Assembly (NCBI GenBank): GCA_902465155.1
Contig: CABQLY010000011.1
Span: forward strand, 1-64,000
Reading direction: 5' to 3'
Source of the DNA: an uncultured Oscillospiraceae bacterium
Lineage (GTDB): Bacteria > Bacillota > Clostridia > Oscillospirales > Acutalibacteraceae
Length of the DNA stretch: 64,000 nucleotides
Below the pieces are notes generated by a model. It was not told where the DNA came from and did no database searches. It was given only the letters and a program-made list of their open reading frames with translations. The position numbers and the translations under genes were made by a program. Shown piece after piece: positions 9,279 through 18,947 of this stretch; position 1 is the first letter of the stretch; every line of letters starts with the position of its first letter.

Positions 9279-9872
9279 ATGAAAAATCCGTTTTTAAAAA
9301 GCACGGTAGATTATTTAATTGTAGGGCTGGGCAACCCCGGGCTGGAGTACGAAAAAACCCGCCACAACTTGGGCTTTCGCTGCATGGATACTTTGTGCGA
9401 ACAGCAGGGTATTGCTTTAGAAAGGGTTAAATTTAACGCCCGCTTTGCCGCCGGCAGCCTTGGCGCAAAGCGCTGCCTTTTTTTAAAGCCCCAAACCTAC
9501 ATGAATAATTCGGGCGAGTCGGTTGCCGCGGCCATGCGCTTTTACAAGCTGCACCCCGAGCAGCTGCTGGTTATTTTTGACGATATTTCGCTGCCGGTGG
9601 GGCGGCTGCGTATTCGCCAAAAAGGCTCGGCCGGCGGGCACAACGGGATTAAAAGTATTATTGAGCTGTTGGGCAGCGACGCCTTTTTGCGCATTAAAAT
9701 TGGCTGCGGGCAAAAGCCAACGCCGGCGTACAATTTGGCCGACTGGGTGCTGGGTAAATTCCCCCCGGAGGATGAAAAAATAATTCAACAGGTGCTGCCG
9801 CGCGCGGCCGAGGCGGTTGTTTGCGTGGTAGAAAAGGGCGTCGAATCGGCCATGGGCCGCTACAACGGTTAG
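9279..9872 (+). CDS. pth: peptidyl-tRNA hydrolase
   Basis: A 197-residue Pth. It shows IVGLGNPGLEYEKTRHNLGF with the catalytic His near residue 26, LKPQTYMNNSGESV, FDDISLPVGRLR with the Asp, and GSAGGHNGIKSII, all diagnostic. It recycles peptidyl-tRNAs dropped by ribosomes. The gene immediately precedes mfd, the usual Firmicute order. The start ATG at 9279 has AAAGGAAC upstream. A hairpin follows the stop, so mfd may be partly independent. Confidence 0.95.
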   Translation: MKNPFLKSTVDYLIVGLGNPGLEYEKTRHNLGFRCMDTLCEQQGIALERVKFNARFAAGSLGAKRCLFLKPQTYMNNSGESVAAAMRFYKLHPEQLLVIFDDISLPVGRLRIRQKGSAGGHNGIKSIIELLGSDAFLRIKIGCGQKPTPAYNLADWVLGKFPPEDEKIIQQVLPRAAEAVVCVVEKGVESAMGRYNG

Positions 9873-9879
9873 GTCGGCA

Positions 9880-9908
9880 GCCAAATGCCGCGCGGTTTGG
9901 CTTAACTT
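9880..9908 (+). terminator. possible terminator after pth
   Basis: GCCAAA/TTTGGC stem with inner GC pairs, followed by TTAACTTTATTT. The remaining 9909-10122 is AT-rich and holds no gene; it probably contains the mfd promoter, but I cannot pick out a convincing -35/-10 pair. Confidence 0.4.
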
Positions 9909-10122
9909 TATTTATGCAGTGCCGCGTTTTTTTGCCGGGCCAACGCCTTACGGGTCATTTTACCTTTGCGGCTGCACCAAATAAGCAGCAAGGTTTAAAA
10001 ACAAAATTTTGCTGGTGCGTGCAACTAATAAACAGTAAAATTTAACCAACAATTATTTTAACAAAGAAAAAATAAAGCTGAAAAAATTAAACTAAATTTT
10101 TTAGTCTTTTTAAGGGGGAACT

Positions 10123-13100
10123 ATGCACTTTTTAACCGGCGCCGCGTACCGTTTGCCCGGCGTACAAAAAACGGTAGAACAGCTGCTGGGCGGCGTTTCG
10201 CCCTGCGCTTTATTTGGGCTGCCCGAGGTTGCAAAGGCGGTTGTTTTGGCCTGCCTGCACGAAAAATGCGAGCGCCCCGTTTTGGTTGTAACCGCAACCG
10301 AGGCCGAGGCCTTAAGGCTGGGCACCGATGTAACCGCACTGGGCAAAAAAACCGTTATTTTGCCGGCAAGAGACTATGTTTTTACCCAAAACAGCGGCTT
10401 TTCGCGGGAATATGAGCATCGCCGCATACACGCCTTGTACCGGGTATTAAAGCAGGATTTTGACATTGCGTTTTGCGACGCGGAATCTTTAACCCAAATG
10501 ACGGCGAACCAGGCCGCCTTTACCGCCGCCGGGTTTACCCTAAAAAGCGGCGACACGGTAGATTTAAACGCCCTGCGGGCAAGGCTTACCGGGCTGGGCT
10601 ACCTTTGCACCGAGCAGGTAGACGGGCCCGGCCAGTTTGCTGTGCGCGGCGGCATTGTAGATGTTTTTTCCCCCGCGCACGAAAAGCCCGCCCGTTTAGA
10701 GCTTTGGGGTGATGAAATTGATCTGCTGAGCTATTTTTCTACCGAGGACCAACGGCGCAGCGACCCGTTAAGCGAGCTAACCGTTTTGCCGGCCTGTGAA
10801 TTTTTTTACAACCCTGCCGAGCTGGCACAGCAGCTGTTAAAAAAAGCCGGCGCTTTAAAAAAAGCTAACGAAGCTTACCTGCGTCAACTGCGGCAGGACG
10901 CCGAGCTGCTGCAGGCCGGTGGTACCGTTTGCGCCGACCGCTATTTGCCTTACCTTAAAAACAAGCCGGTGCTGCCGGGGGATTATTTTAAAAACTGCCT
11001 GCTGGTTTGCAGCGAGCAAAAAAATATTTCTCAGCGTCTAAAAAGCTTGGCCGCCGGCCGGTTAAACGATTTTACCGCCTTGGCAGAGGACGGCATTATT
11101 TTAAAAAACGCCGCCGATTTTTACGCCCCGCGCGGATATTTTACGCAGCTGGTTGGCCATATGCAAACGGTTTACCTCAGCAATTTTACGCATGGCGGCT
11201 TTCCGGTTGCGCCAAGCGGCGTAGAATCAGTTACCGTGCGGCAAATTTCGCCCTACGGCGGCGCAATAGATGTATTATGTGACGATCTGCGCCCCTGCGC
11301 GGCCGGTCGGGGCACCGGCGTTGTAGCGGTGTACGGCGAAAAAGCGGTAGATATTATGGCCGGCGAGCTGGCCGCCAACGGCTTTGCCGCCGCCCCGGCC
11401 AACATAAACCAATTGGCCGGCCCCGGCATTTTTGTTACGGCCTGCCCGCCCCTTTCGGCCGGGTTAGAACTGCCGGAGCTTAACACCGTATTTTTAACCT
11501 ACAAAACCGGCGCTGCCAAAAAGCGCCGGGTAAAAAAGCGCCGTAAGGAGGAAATTTTCAACTCCTTAGAGGAGCTAAAGGTTGGCGATTATGTAGTACA
11601 CGCCGCGCACGGTATTGGCCGGTTTGACGGTATTCACCGTATTCGCACCGGCGATGTAACCAAGGATTATATTAAAATTAAATACCGCGGCAGCGATGTT
11701 TTGTATTTGCCGGTTACCCAGCTGGATTTAGTTTCCCGCTATATTGGCGGCAGCGGCGAAAACGGGCCGGCCTTAAACCGCCTGGGCGGAACCGAGTGGC
11801 AAAAAACAAGGGCCCGCGTGCGTGCGGCTGTTAGCAATATTGCCAAAGAGCTAACCGCTCTATACGCCAAACGGATGCAACTGCCCGGCTACGCTTTTTC
11901 TAAGGATACCGACCTGCAAAGCGATTTTGAGCAGCGCTTTATTTACGAGGAAACGCAGGATCAGCTGCGTGCCATTCGTGAAATTAAAAACGATATGGAG
12001 CGCCCGGTGCCAATGGATCGCTTGCTGTGCGGCGATGTTGGATTTGGCAAAACCGAGGTGGCGCTGCGTGCCGCGTTTAAATGCATTTGCGACGGTAAGC
12101 AGTGCGCGTTGTTGGTGCCAACCACCATTTTGGCCTGGCAGCACTATTTAACCGCACAGGAGCGCATTGGCAATTTGCCGATTCAGGTAGAGCTGCTTTC
12201 CCGTTTTAAAACCCCGAAGGAGACCGAGCGCATTTTAAAACGCCTGAAAACCGGAGATATTGACCTTATTGTTGGCACCCACCGTTTAATTTCGAAGGAT
12301 GTTGCATTTAAAGATTTGGGGCTGGTGATTATTGATGAGGAGCAGCGTTTTGGTGTAGCCCAAAAAGAAAAGCTAAAGGCGCTGCTGCCAACGGTAGATG
12401 TTTTAACCCTAACGGCTACCCCCATTCCCCGCACGCTGAATATGGCCATGTCCGGCATACGAGATATGTCCTCCATTGAGGAGGCCCCGCAGGATCGCTC
12501 CCCCGTTCAGACCTATGTTATTGAGCAAAACAGCGGCATTTTGCAGGAAGCCGTGCAGCGGGAGCTGCGGCGCGGCGGGCAGGTTTATTACCTGCACAAT
12601 CGGGTAGAATCTATTCACACCTGCGCGCTGCGGCTGCAAAATGCTTTTCCTGCGGCCAACATTGGCGTAGCGCATGGAAAAATGGGTGAGGAGGAGCTTT
12701 CGGAAATTTGGCACCGCCTGCTGGAAAAAGAGATTGACATTTTAGTTTGTACCACGATTATTGAAACCGGGGTAGATGTGCCAAATGTAAATACGCTGAT
12801 TATAGAGGACGCCGACCGCATGGGCCTGGCCCAGCTGCACCAGCTGCGCGGGCGGGTTGGGCGTTCGGCCCGGCGCGGGTACGCGTACTTTTGCTTTCGC
12901 CCCGGCAAGGCGCTAAGCGAGGTGGCCGAAAAGCGGTTAGAGGCCATTCGGGAGTACACCGCTTTTGGCTCCGGCTTTAAAATTGCCATGCGCGATTTAG
13001 AAATTCGTGGTGCGGGCAGCATTTTAGGCGGCGAGCAGCACGGACACATGGAGGCGGTTGGGTACGATATGTACCTAAAGCTGCTGAACGAGGCCATTGA

Positions 13101-13560
13101 CGAGCAGCGCGGAATTCAGCCGGCCGAGGCGCCGGATTGCGCGGTAGATTTAAATATTAACGCCAATATTCCGGAGCGGTATATTCCGGCGCTTTCGCAC
13201 CGGTTAGAAATGTACCGCCGCATTGCCGATATTAAAACCGTGGCCGATAAAGAGGATATTATTGACGAGCTGTGCGACCGCTTTGGCGACCCGCCCAAAG
13301 AGGTGCTGGGGCTTATGGATATTTCGCTGCTGCGCAACGCCGCCGCCCAAAACGGAATAGACGAAATTACGGGCAACGGCAAAGCGGTAGAGCTGCATAT
13401 TAAGCATTTTGAAATGCAGTCGGCCGCGGCGGTGCTGCAAAAGCTGGGCGGGCTGGCAACGCTGGTTCCGGCAACCCCCTGCTACCGGGTGGCCATTCCG
13501 GCGGGGCAGGCGCCAACGGCGGTGCTAAACAAGGTTGCCGCGCTGCTGGCTAAAAATTAA
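10123..13560 (+). CDS. mfd: transcription-repair coupling factor Mfd
   Basis: A 1145-residue SF2 translocase. The N-terminal UvrB-like region covers roughly residues 1-340 (FAVRGGIVDVFSP near 170). The RNA-polymerase-interacting domain is near 480 (DYVVHAAHGIGRFDGI), and the motor carries GDVGFGKTEVAL (Walker A) and IIDEEQRFG (DEEQ box), then LTATPIPRTL and the TRG motif region GRVGRSARRGYAYF. The C-terminal autoinhibitory D7 domain follows. It removes RNA polymerase stalled at lesions and recruits UvrA. Length matches the family, and GGGGGAAC precedes the ATG. Confidence 0.96.
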   Translation: MHFLTGAAYRLPGVQKTVEQLLGGVSPCALFGLPEVAKAVVLACLHEKCERPVLVVTATEAEALRLGTDVTALGKKTVILPARDYVFTQNSGFSREYEHRRIHALYRVLKQDFDIAFCDAESLTQMTANQAAFTAAGFTLKSGDTVDLNALRARLTGLGYLCTEQVDGPGQFAVRGGIVDVFSPAHEKPARLELWGDEIDLLSYFSTEDQRRSDPLSELTVLPACEFFYNPAELAQQLLKKAGALKKANEAYLRQLRQDAELLQAGGTVCADRYLPYLKNKPVLPGDYFKNCLLVCSEQKNISQRLKSLAAGRLNDFTALAEDGIILKNAADFYAPRGYFTQLVGHMQTVYLSNFTHGGFPVAPSGVESVTVRQISPYGGAIDVLCDDLRPCAAGRGTGVVAVYGEKAVDIMAGELAANGFAAAPANINQLAGPGIFVTACPPLSAGLELPELNTVFLTYKTGAAKKRRVKKRRKEEIFNSLEELKVGDYVVHAAHGIGRFDGIHRIRTGDVTKDYIKIKYRGSDVLYLPVTQLDLVSRYIGGSGENGPALNRLGGTEWQKTRARVRAAVSNIAKELTALYAKRMQLPGYAFSKDTDLQSDFEQRFIYEETQDQLRAIREIKNDMERPVPMDRLLCGDVGFGKTEVALRAAFKCICDGKQCALLVPTTILAWQHYLTAQERIGNLPIQVELLSRFKTPKETERILKRLKTGDIDLIVGTHRLISKDVAFKDLGLVIIDEEQRFGVAQKEKLKALLPTVDVLTLTATPIPRTLNMAMSGIRDMSSIEEAPQDRSPVQTYVIEQNSGILQEAVQRELRRGGQVYYLHNRVESIHTCALRLQNAFPAANIGVAHGKMGEEELSEIWHRLLEKEIDILVCTTIIETGVDVPNVNTLIIEDADRMGLAQLHQLRGRVGRSARRGYAYFCFRPGKALSEVAEKRLEAIREYTAFGSGFKIAMRDLEIRGAGSILGGEQHGHMEAVGYDMYLKLLNEAIDEQRGIQPAEAPDCAVDLNINANIPERYIPALSHRLEMYRRIADIKTVADKEDIIDELCDRFGDPPKEVLGLMDISLLRNAAAQNGIDEITGNGKAVELHIKHFEMQSAAAVLQKLGGLATLVPATPCYRVAIPAGQAPTAVLNKVAALLAKN

Positions 13561-13618
13561 GCCTTTGGCTGCCCCTTATTTGGGCGGCTTGGCCAAAGGT
13601 TAAAACTTTTGTTTTTAT
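13561..13618 (+). terminator. Rho-independent terminator of mfd
   Basis: Nested stem CCTTTGGC...GCCAAAGG with inner GCTGCCC/GGGCGGC (one G-U pair), followed by TAAAACTTTTGTTTTT. Confidence 0.6.
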
Positions 13619-13636
13619 TTAAAGGGTGCAAAAATA

Positions 13637-14431
13637 ATGTACTATTTAAAACCCCAACACACTGCAGACCGCTGCTTTGTTCTTACCGGTAAAAACAGCA
13701 GCTACACCACGCATATTCACGAAAATTTAGAGCTTATTTATATAAAAACCGGCAGCCGAGAGGTAATAATTCATCAACAAGCGTACCTTTTAAAAGCGGG
13801 GGATCTTGCGGTTATTTACCCGTTTGTTCCGCACGGCTTTCGGGCTGTAGAGCAAGGGGAGTGCGCCTGGGTAGGAATTCATCCGCTGTTTTTAAACCCC
13901 AACGGTTTTAGCCTTTTTGGCCAAGCGCCAACCTGCCCGGTTATTGCCAAAAACAGCCAGCCGGCGCAGCTAAAATTGCTGCTTCAGGCGTTGTTTTTAA
14001 AAAATTGCCATGCGGCACCGTTTATAAAAGGGGTGGTGGCTGCGGCGCTTTCCTTGTGCGAGCCGCTGCTTAAAATTAATTGCGCGCAAGAGTACGGCGG
14101 GCAAACCAACCCGGCCGAGGTTTTGCAGTACATTATTGCGCACGCCGCCAACGGGCAGCTAACGGCCGAAAATACCGCCAAGCATTTTGGCATGGCCGAG
14201 CGTTACTTTTGCGCTTGGCTGGGCCGTGTTTTTGGAATGGGATTTCACAGGCTTTTAAGCTGCTGCCGGCTTAGCAACGCGGCCCTTATGCTTACGGGCA
14301 GCAATACTTCGGTTACGCAAATTGGGTACAAATGCGGGTTTGAAAGTATTCGCACCTTTAACCGACTGTTTTTGGCCGAATACGGCTGCTCGCCGCAGCA
14401 GTACCGCAAAAATGGCCAAAAGCAGTGCTGA
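13637..14431 (+). CDS. AraC-family transcriptional regulator with cupin sensor
   Basis: 264 residues. The N-terminal half is a cupin-like sensor (HIHENLELIYI, then LLKAGDLAVIYPFVPHGF). The C-terminal half has two helix-turn-helix motifs, the second ending IGYKCGFESIRTFNRLF, the classic AraC/XylS signature. It is probably a sugar-responsive activator of the GH130/GH78 genes that start 60 bp downstream. An inverted repeat TTTACA-N7-TGTAAA lies in that gap. ATG at 13637 follows AAAGGGTGC. It shows the codon habits of its housekeeping neighbours. Confidence 0.85.
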   Translation: MYYLKPQHTADRCFVLTGKNSSYTTHIHENLELIYIKTGSREVIIHQQAYLLKAGDLAVIYPFVPHGFRAVEQGECAWVGIHPLFLNPNGFSLFGQAPTCPVIAKNSQPAQLKLLLQALFLKNCHAAPFIKGVVAAALSLCEPLLKINCAQEYGGQTNPAEVLQYIIAHAANGQLTAENTAKHFGMAERYFCAWLGRVFGMGFHRLLSCCRLSNAALMLTGSNTSVTQIGYKCGFESIRTFNRLFLAEYGCSPQQYRKNGQKQC

Positions 14432-14490
14432 AAATGGCTTGCGAATAGCCGGTAAAAGTTTTACAATAGCACTGTAAAGGCGGTGTTATT

Positions 14491-15477
14491 ATGGTAACCA
14501 ATCAACTACCAAAATCGTTTGCGTTTGTAAACAGCTTTAAAAGGTACTCCGGCAACCCAATTTTACACCCGCAGGGGGCCTTAGCGGCCGATTGCATTTT
14601 TAATCCCGGCGCGGTGGCAACAAAAAACGGGGTAGAAATGCTTTGCCGGTGCATTAATTTTAAGGAAATGCCTAAGGGCTTTAATTGGAGCGTTTCGTCC
14701 CTTGTGTTTGCGCACAGCCAAAACGGTTTTGATTTTACCTTGCAGAACAAGCCGTTTCTTACGGCGGGCAACAGCTGCTACCAAGGCGGGTTTGAAGACC
14801 CAAGGCTGGTTTTTTTGCCGGAGGAGGGCTTGTACGCCCTAAGCTATACCGGCGTTTACAATTATTCTAAAACGGTTGGTATGCTGGCCCTTTCAAAAAA
14901 TCTTGTTGACTGGGAGTTTTTAGGAGAGTGCCTGCCGGGGCGGGCCATTGCCATAACCGATCGGCGCATTAACGGGGAATATTACGCTTATTTTGGCAAC
15001 AGCAGCATTTTTCTTGCCCATACCAAAGATTTAAAAAATTGGGTTGTTGAAGAAACTCCTGCCATTTCGCCGCGGCCAAATTTGTTTGATAATTGCCTGT
15101 GCGAGGCGGTGGCCGCCCCCATAATTAATAATGACGGCATATTGCTGTTGTATAACGGCTCCGCAACCGGGGAATTTAACAATGCTATTGCGCACAACAT
15201 GGTAAATGAGGCGGGGGAGCGGGTTTACGGCTTTCGGGGAAAGCACGCGCCCTGCTGTTACAGCATTGGCTGGGCGCTTTTTGAAAGAAACAACCCGGCC
15301 AAGCTAATTGCCAGAAGCACAGAGCCTATTTTAACGCCGCAGCTGCCGTACGAGTGTTACGGGATTGCGCCCTACACTGTTTTTGGCAACGCGTTGGTAA
15401 ATTTTAATGGCAGGTGGATTCTTTATTACGGCTGCGCGGATAACCGAATTGCCGCGGCCGTTTCGGACCCGGTTTAA
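14491..15477 (+). CDS. glycoside hydrolase family 130-like (mannoside phosphorylase-like)
   Basis: A 328-residue five-bladed beta-propeller-type protein. YSGNPILHPQG and FNPGAVATKNGVEML at the N-terminus and GGFEDPRLVFL near residue 105 fit the GH130 pattern (NPI.. and E/GVEDPR motifs). The family phosphorolyses beta-mannosides or hydrolyses them; the subgroup cannot be read here. There is no signal peptide, so it acts in the cytosol. It sits after the AraC regulator and before the rhamnosidase, an arrangement suggesting use of a branched oligosaccharide. A GH43/GH32-type propeller is the alternative. Confidence 0.65.
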   Translation: MVTNQLPKSFAFVNSFKRYSGNPILHPQGALAADCIFNPGAVATKNGVEMLCRCINFKEMPKGFNWSVSSLVFAHSQNGFDFTLQNKPFLTAGNSCYQGGFEDPRLVFLPEEGLYALSYTGVYNYSKTVGMLALSKNLVDWEFLGECLPGRAIAITDRRINGEYYAYFGNSSIFLAHTKDLKNWVVEETPAISPRPNLFDNCLCEAVAAPIINNDGILLLYNGSATGEFNNAIAHNMVNEAGERVYGFRGKHAPCCYSIGWALFERNNPAKLIARSTEPILTPQLPYECYGIAPYTVFGNALVNFNGRWILYYGCADNRIAAAVSDPV

Positions 15478-15671
15478 CCGTGGCGCACGCATGGGATACT
15501 GATTTTAAAGGAAAAATTTAAGTGCGAGCCTTGTGAAAAGCCTCGGTAATCCGTTCGCATTACCTGCGTTTTTGCCGCGGCTGAAGAGCTTTACAGCAGT
15601 GGGCTTTGGCGGCGCGGTTAACGGTAATAAGGCTATAATTTTTGTAGAATATGCTGAAAGGGCCTGATTTT

Positions 15672-17803
15672 ATGTTTGAAAACGCTAAATGGATCAGATT
15701 TAAAACAGATACCGTTAATATAAAAAACAAATATAACCCCGTGCCCTATATTGCAAAAAGCTTTACTGTTAAATCCGGGCTCAAAAGCGCTATGCTGCAC
15801 ATCTGCACCGCGTCGGAAGCGGCCTATTTTTTAAACGGCACTGCAATTTTAAATTCCTATCGTCCCTCTGTGCCCTCAACGCCCCACAGCGCTATGGTTT
15901 ACAGAGATTTTGATTTAACAAGCAATATAAAACAAGGCAAAAACCGCATTGGGGTAATGCTTAGCGGCCTAAGGCTTCATTATGAGCTTGCAGAGCGCGG
16001 CCCCTCGTTTATACTGCAGCTTGATTTGGCATATATAAACGGGGAGAAGGAACAGCTTGTTAGCGGCAGTAGCTTTAAATGTGCGCTTTCGTCGGTTATT
16101 TTCAGTGCTCACGAGTGCGGCGAAATCTACAATGCAAACCTTAGAACAAAGAATTGGTGCCGCCCCGATTTTAACGACAGCAATTGGCAAAATGCCGAGG
16201 AGCTGCCGGATCTTAACTGCCGCTTTCGCCCAACCAATTGCCCCGCAATAAGAAAAATAAAGCAAACCGATTGTGTGGAAATTGCACCGAACCTTTTTGA
16301 TTTTAAAACAACCACCTCCGGCTATGTTAAGGTAACTGTAAGCGGCAAAAAAGGCGATGTATTGAAGCTTAATTATTCCGAAAGGCTTACCAATGACCGC
16401 CTGCACTGCGATATGACCACCTATTTAAAAGAAAAAAGCAGTGCCCCGAGATGTACAACTCCGTTGAATACATTTTAAGCGGCGAAAAAAACGAAAAATT
16501 TGAGCAGCTGTTTTCCGTTCACGGTTTTAGGTATGTTGAGGTTATTGGCAATTACAAAAGCCTGCGGCTTACAGCTGTTACCTGCCATACAGATGTAAAG
16601 CAGGTGTCGTATTTTTGTTGCGACAACGATATTTTAAACCGTATTCATAACGCCTGCGCTAACTCTATTGCCACCTGCGCTCAAACCTTTTTTGTTGATA
16701 ATCCTAAACGCGATGCGGCGTGGGTAGGCGACCAAATGCTGAGCGCGGAGGCTGCCGCTATTCTTTTTAACAGCTATGATTTGCACCTTGAAAATATGCT
16801 GATGTGCAGTGAGGCGCTGACCGACGAGATTGGTCTGCCTTGCGTAGTACCGGCAACAGGAAAGTGGATGTTCGGCAAAGAATTTTCGGGGCCCGATTGG
16901 GGCGACGGCGTTGTTTTTCAGGTGCCGTACTATCAGTATAAATACACCGGCGATAAGAGAATAATTAAGGCGGTTTACAATACTGCCGAAAAGCTTATGG
17001 AATACTTTGCAACACTAAGCAACAACGGCAGCTGCTTGCTGAATCAGTACGGAATAGGCGATTGGTCAGCTGTAAAACCCGGCTGCTCGGTTGAAGTTTC
17101 TATGTCGGCCTATTACCGTGTATGCGCAGTAATTCTTGCAAAATTCGCAAAAATCCTTGGAAAAGACAGCGCAAGCTACGAAAAACTTGCCGAAAATATT
17201 AAAACGCAGTTTAGAGAAAAATATGTTAAAAACGGCAAAATGAACGGGGGACATATAACAGAATTCCTTTTGGCTGCTTGGGCAGGCTTTTTAAGTAAAG
17301 AAGAAGCAAAAGACGCTGCTAAAACAGCGAGCGAGATGATTAAGGCAGACGGCTTGGCGTTTACTTTCGGCGCGCACGGTTTGCGCACAGCTTTTGATGT
17401 GCTGAGCGAAAACGGCTATGCGCAAACTGTTTACAATGTACTGGTTAATGAAAATGTGCTTGGCTACGCTTACAACATTAAGCAAGGCTACAATACGGTT
17501 CCCGAGCGCTTCGACTGGGAAAAGGACGGTGTATTCAGCCTCAATCATCACTTTTTTGCAACAGCTGCCTCGTGGTTTTACAAATGGGTTGCCGGCATTA
17601 AGGTTCAGGGCCTTAACTGTAAAAGCATTGAAATATCGCCTGTTTTGCTCAGTGATATTAAAAGCTTTAAAGCAAATTTAAGGGGAATTTCCGTGTGCCG
17701 AGAAAATAATATTTTAAAAATTAATTGCCCCTTTGATTTTACCCTAAAGCTTAACAAAAGCAGCACGAAATACAAAAGCGGCAGCTACACCTTTCGTATT
17801 TAA
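15672..17803 (+). pseudogene. GH78-type alpha-L-rhamnosidase, broken by a -1 frameshift
   Basis: Two abutting reading frames together make one family-78-like protein of about 710 residues. Frame A (ATG 15672 after AAAGGG; stop at 16478) carries the N-terminal beta-sandwich domains and VKVTVSGKKGDVLKLNYSER. Frame B (open from about 16433 to 17803) continues with FSVHGFRYVEVIG and the (alpha/alpha)6 catalytic core, including NPKRDAAWVGDQ with the expected acid cluster, and ends with SLNHHFFATAASWFY. The frames switch at the A6 run 16432-16437; one extra A would restore one open frame. It may be a real mutation, slippage or an assembly error. Codon use (many ACA, AGC, AAG, TTC) differs from neighbours, suggesting transfer. 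No signal peptide. Confidence 0.75.
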
Positions 17804-17838
17804 GCCAAACCTGCGCTGCCGTTACCAAGCCATAATAA

Positions 17839-17889
17839 GCACCCGTTTGCAACAGTTTCGCGCTGGAGCAAACGGGTGCCTGTTTTGTT
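17839..17889 (+). terminator. Rho-independent terminator after the rhamnosidase
   Basis: 12-bp stem GCACCCGTTTGC/GCAAACGGGTGC, then CTGTTTTGTT. Confidence 0.75.
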
Positions 17890-18030
17890 GCTTAAAGCCT
17901 TGGTTTAAGGTAACTTAGTTTAAGGTAATTTTTTAAACCAATAATCCGCCGGGCTTTTTCTTTGCGGCTCGCTATTTTTTAGGCGGCGTTGCGGCTTTGT
18001 TCCTTGTAGCAAGTAACCCGCCCGTGCTAT

Positions 18031-18064
18031 AAAAAAGCACTTAGCGTTACGCTAAGTGCTTTTT
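18031..18064. terminator. bidirectional terminator hairpin
   Basis: 15-bp perfect stem AAAAAGCACTTAGCG/CGCTAAGTGCTTTTT with a 3-nt loop, flanked by A- and T-runs so it can work on either strand. The surrounding 17890-18361 has no convincing gene. Confidence 0.65.
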
Positions 18065-18240
18065 GGTGAATGTGCAACAAAATAACACAACGCCCATTGC
18101 GCCGAAAAATAAATGCTTTTAATATAACGAATGAATGAACAAGATGTATTTGTATGGTATTTTATTCGTTCGTCGGCAAAGCCGCCGCACTTGTTACCTT
18201 TTACAGATTGCTCCCCCCAAAAAATCCCGTTATCGGTTTT

Positions 18241-18361
18241 ATTTTGAGGTGAAAAAGGTAAGAGCAAAAAGGTAAAAAGTTAAAAAGCAAAGGTAAAAAG
18301 TAAAAGGCGAAAATTAAAAAAGGCGAAAATTAAAAAAAATAAAAAGTAAAAAGTAAAAAGT
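18241..18361. repeat. A-rich low-complexity tract with short tandem units
   Basis: About 120 bp made of AAAAAGT, GGTAAAAAG and two copies of AGGCGAAAATTAAAAA (18306-18337). On the minus strand it is a T-rich tract directly after the tRNA-Leu terminator. I see no gene in it. Confidence 0.7.
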
Positions 18362-18395
18362 AAAAATCTCGCTCACTTTTGTGAGCGAGATTTTT
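18362..18395 (-). terminator. tRNA-Leu terminator
   Basis: Perfect 15-bp stem AAAAATCTCGCTCAC/GTGAGCGAGATTTTT with a TTTT loop. On the minus strand it begins at the last base of the encoded CCA end of the tRNA and ends in a T-run. Confidence 0.7.
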
Positions 18396-18476
18396 GGTGC
18401 GGGCGACAGGACTTGAACCTGCACGGTTGCCCACTAGTTCCTAAGACTAGCGTGTCTGCCATTCCACCACGCCCGC
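18395..18476 (-). tRNA. tRNA-Leu (anticodon TAG)
   Basis: Minus-strand cloverleaf with acceptor stem GCGGGCG/CGCCCGC and CCA encoded at 18395-18397. The D arm contains TGGCAGAC, the anticodon stem is CTAGT/ACTAG around loop CTTAGGA (anticodon TAG), a long variable arm TGGGCAACCG follows, and the T-loop is GTTCAAGTC. The long variable arm and anticodon identify a class II leucine tRNA reading CUA/CUN codons. Confidence 0.95.
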
Positions 18477-18526
18477 AAACTGCTTTAAACTGCAGCGGCT
18501 AACGCTACACTTTAAAAGGCCTTTCT

Positions 18527-18556
18527 ATTTTAACCTATAACGGGGTTGTTTGTCAA
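18527..18556 (-). promoter_or_regulatory. promoter of tRNA-Leu
   Basis: Minus strand: TTGACA (18551-18556), 18-bp spacer, TAAAAT (18527-18532), about 50 bp before the tRNA 5' end. The remaining 18557-18896 holds no gene I can support. Confidence 0.7.
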
Positions 18557-18896
18557 GCTTTTTTAAAGAATTTTGTTTGTTTTATTGCGCGGGGCCGGGG
18601 TGTGCGGGCAAAATAGAATACTTTACGCGGCAGGGGCCAAAAAGGCGGGGGGCATTTGGGGCCTTATGCCACTGTGTTTTTGGCTTTTGCCGGCTTTAAG
18701 CGGGCAACAATTAACAAGGGCCTGCTTTGGGCGTTTTGCTTTTAACAAAGCTCTTCCTTAATTTTTTTAAAAATTGGGTTGGTTTTTGCCGGGCAAACCA
18801 AAGCGCTTGCGCTAAGCCCGCCCAAAAGGGCAAAACGGCTTTTGGCTGCCCTTTTTGCAGGGCGTTAACCTTACAAATTTTTTGAGTTTTTTGCGC

Positions 18897-18930
18897 AAAA
18901 AACCGCCGCAGGCGGCTGCCTGCAGCGGCG
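18897..18930 (-). terminator. hsp20 terminator
   Basis: On the minus strand a GC-rich hairpin (CGCCGC...AGGC paired with GCCTGCGGCGG, with a small bulge) is followed by TTTTTT, just past the hsp20 stop. Confidence 0.6.
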
Positions 18931-18947
18931 TTTTCGGCGTTATTCAA

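Noticed and set aside
16425..16440. Programmed -1 frameshift signal in the rhamnosidase
   Set aside because: The heptamer is not in the required frame (GAA AAA AGC), and no downstream stimulatory structure is evident; a simple indel or read error is likelier.
18052..18267. 71-codon minus-strand open frame
   Set aside because: It spans a terminator hairpin, lacks a ribosome-binding site and has no recognisable sequence features.
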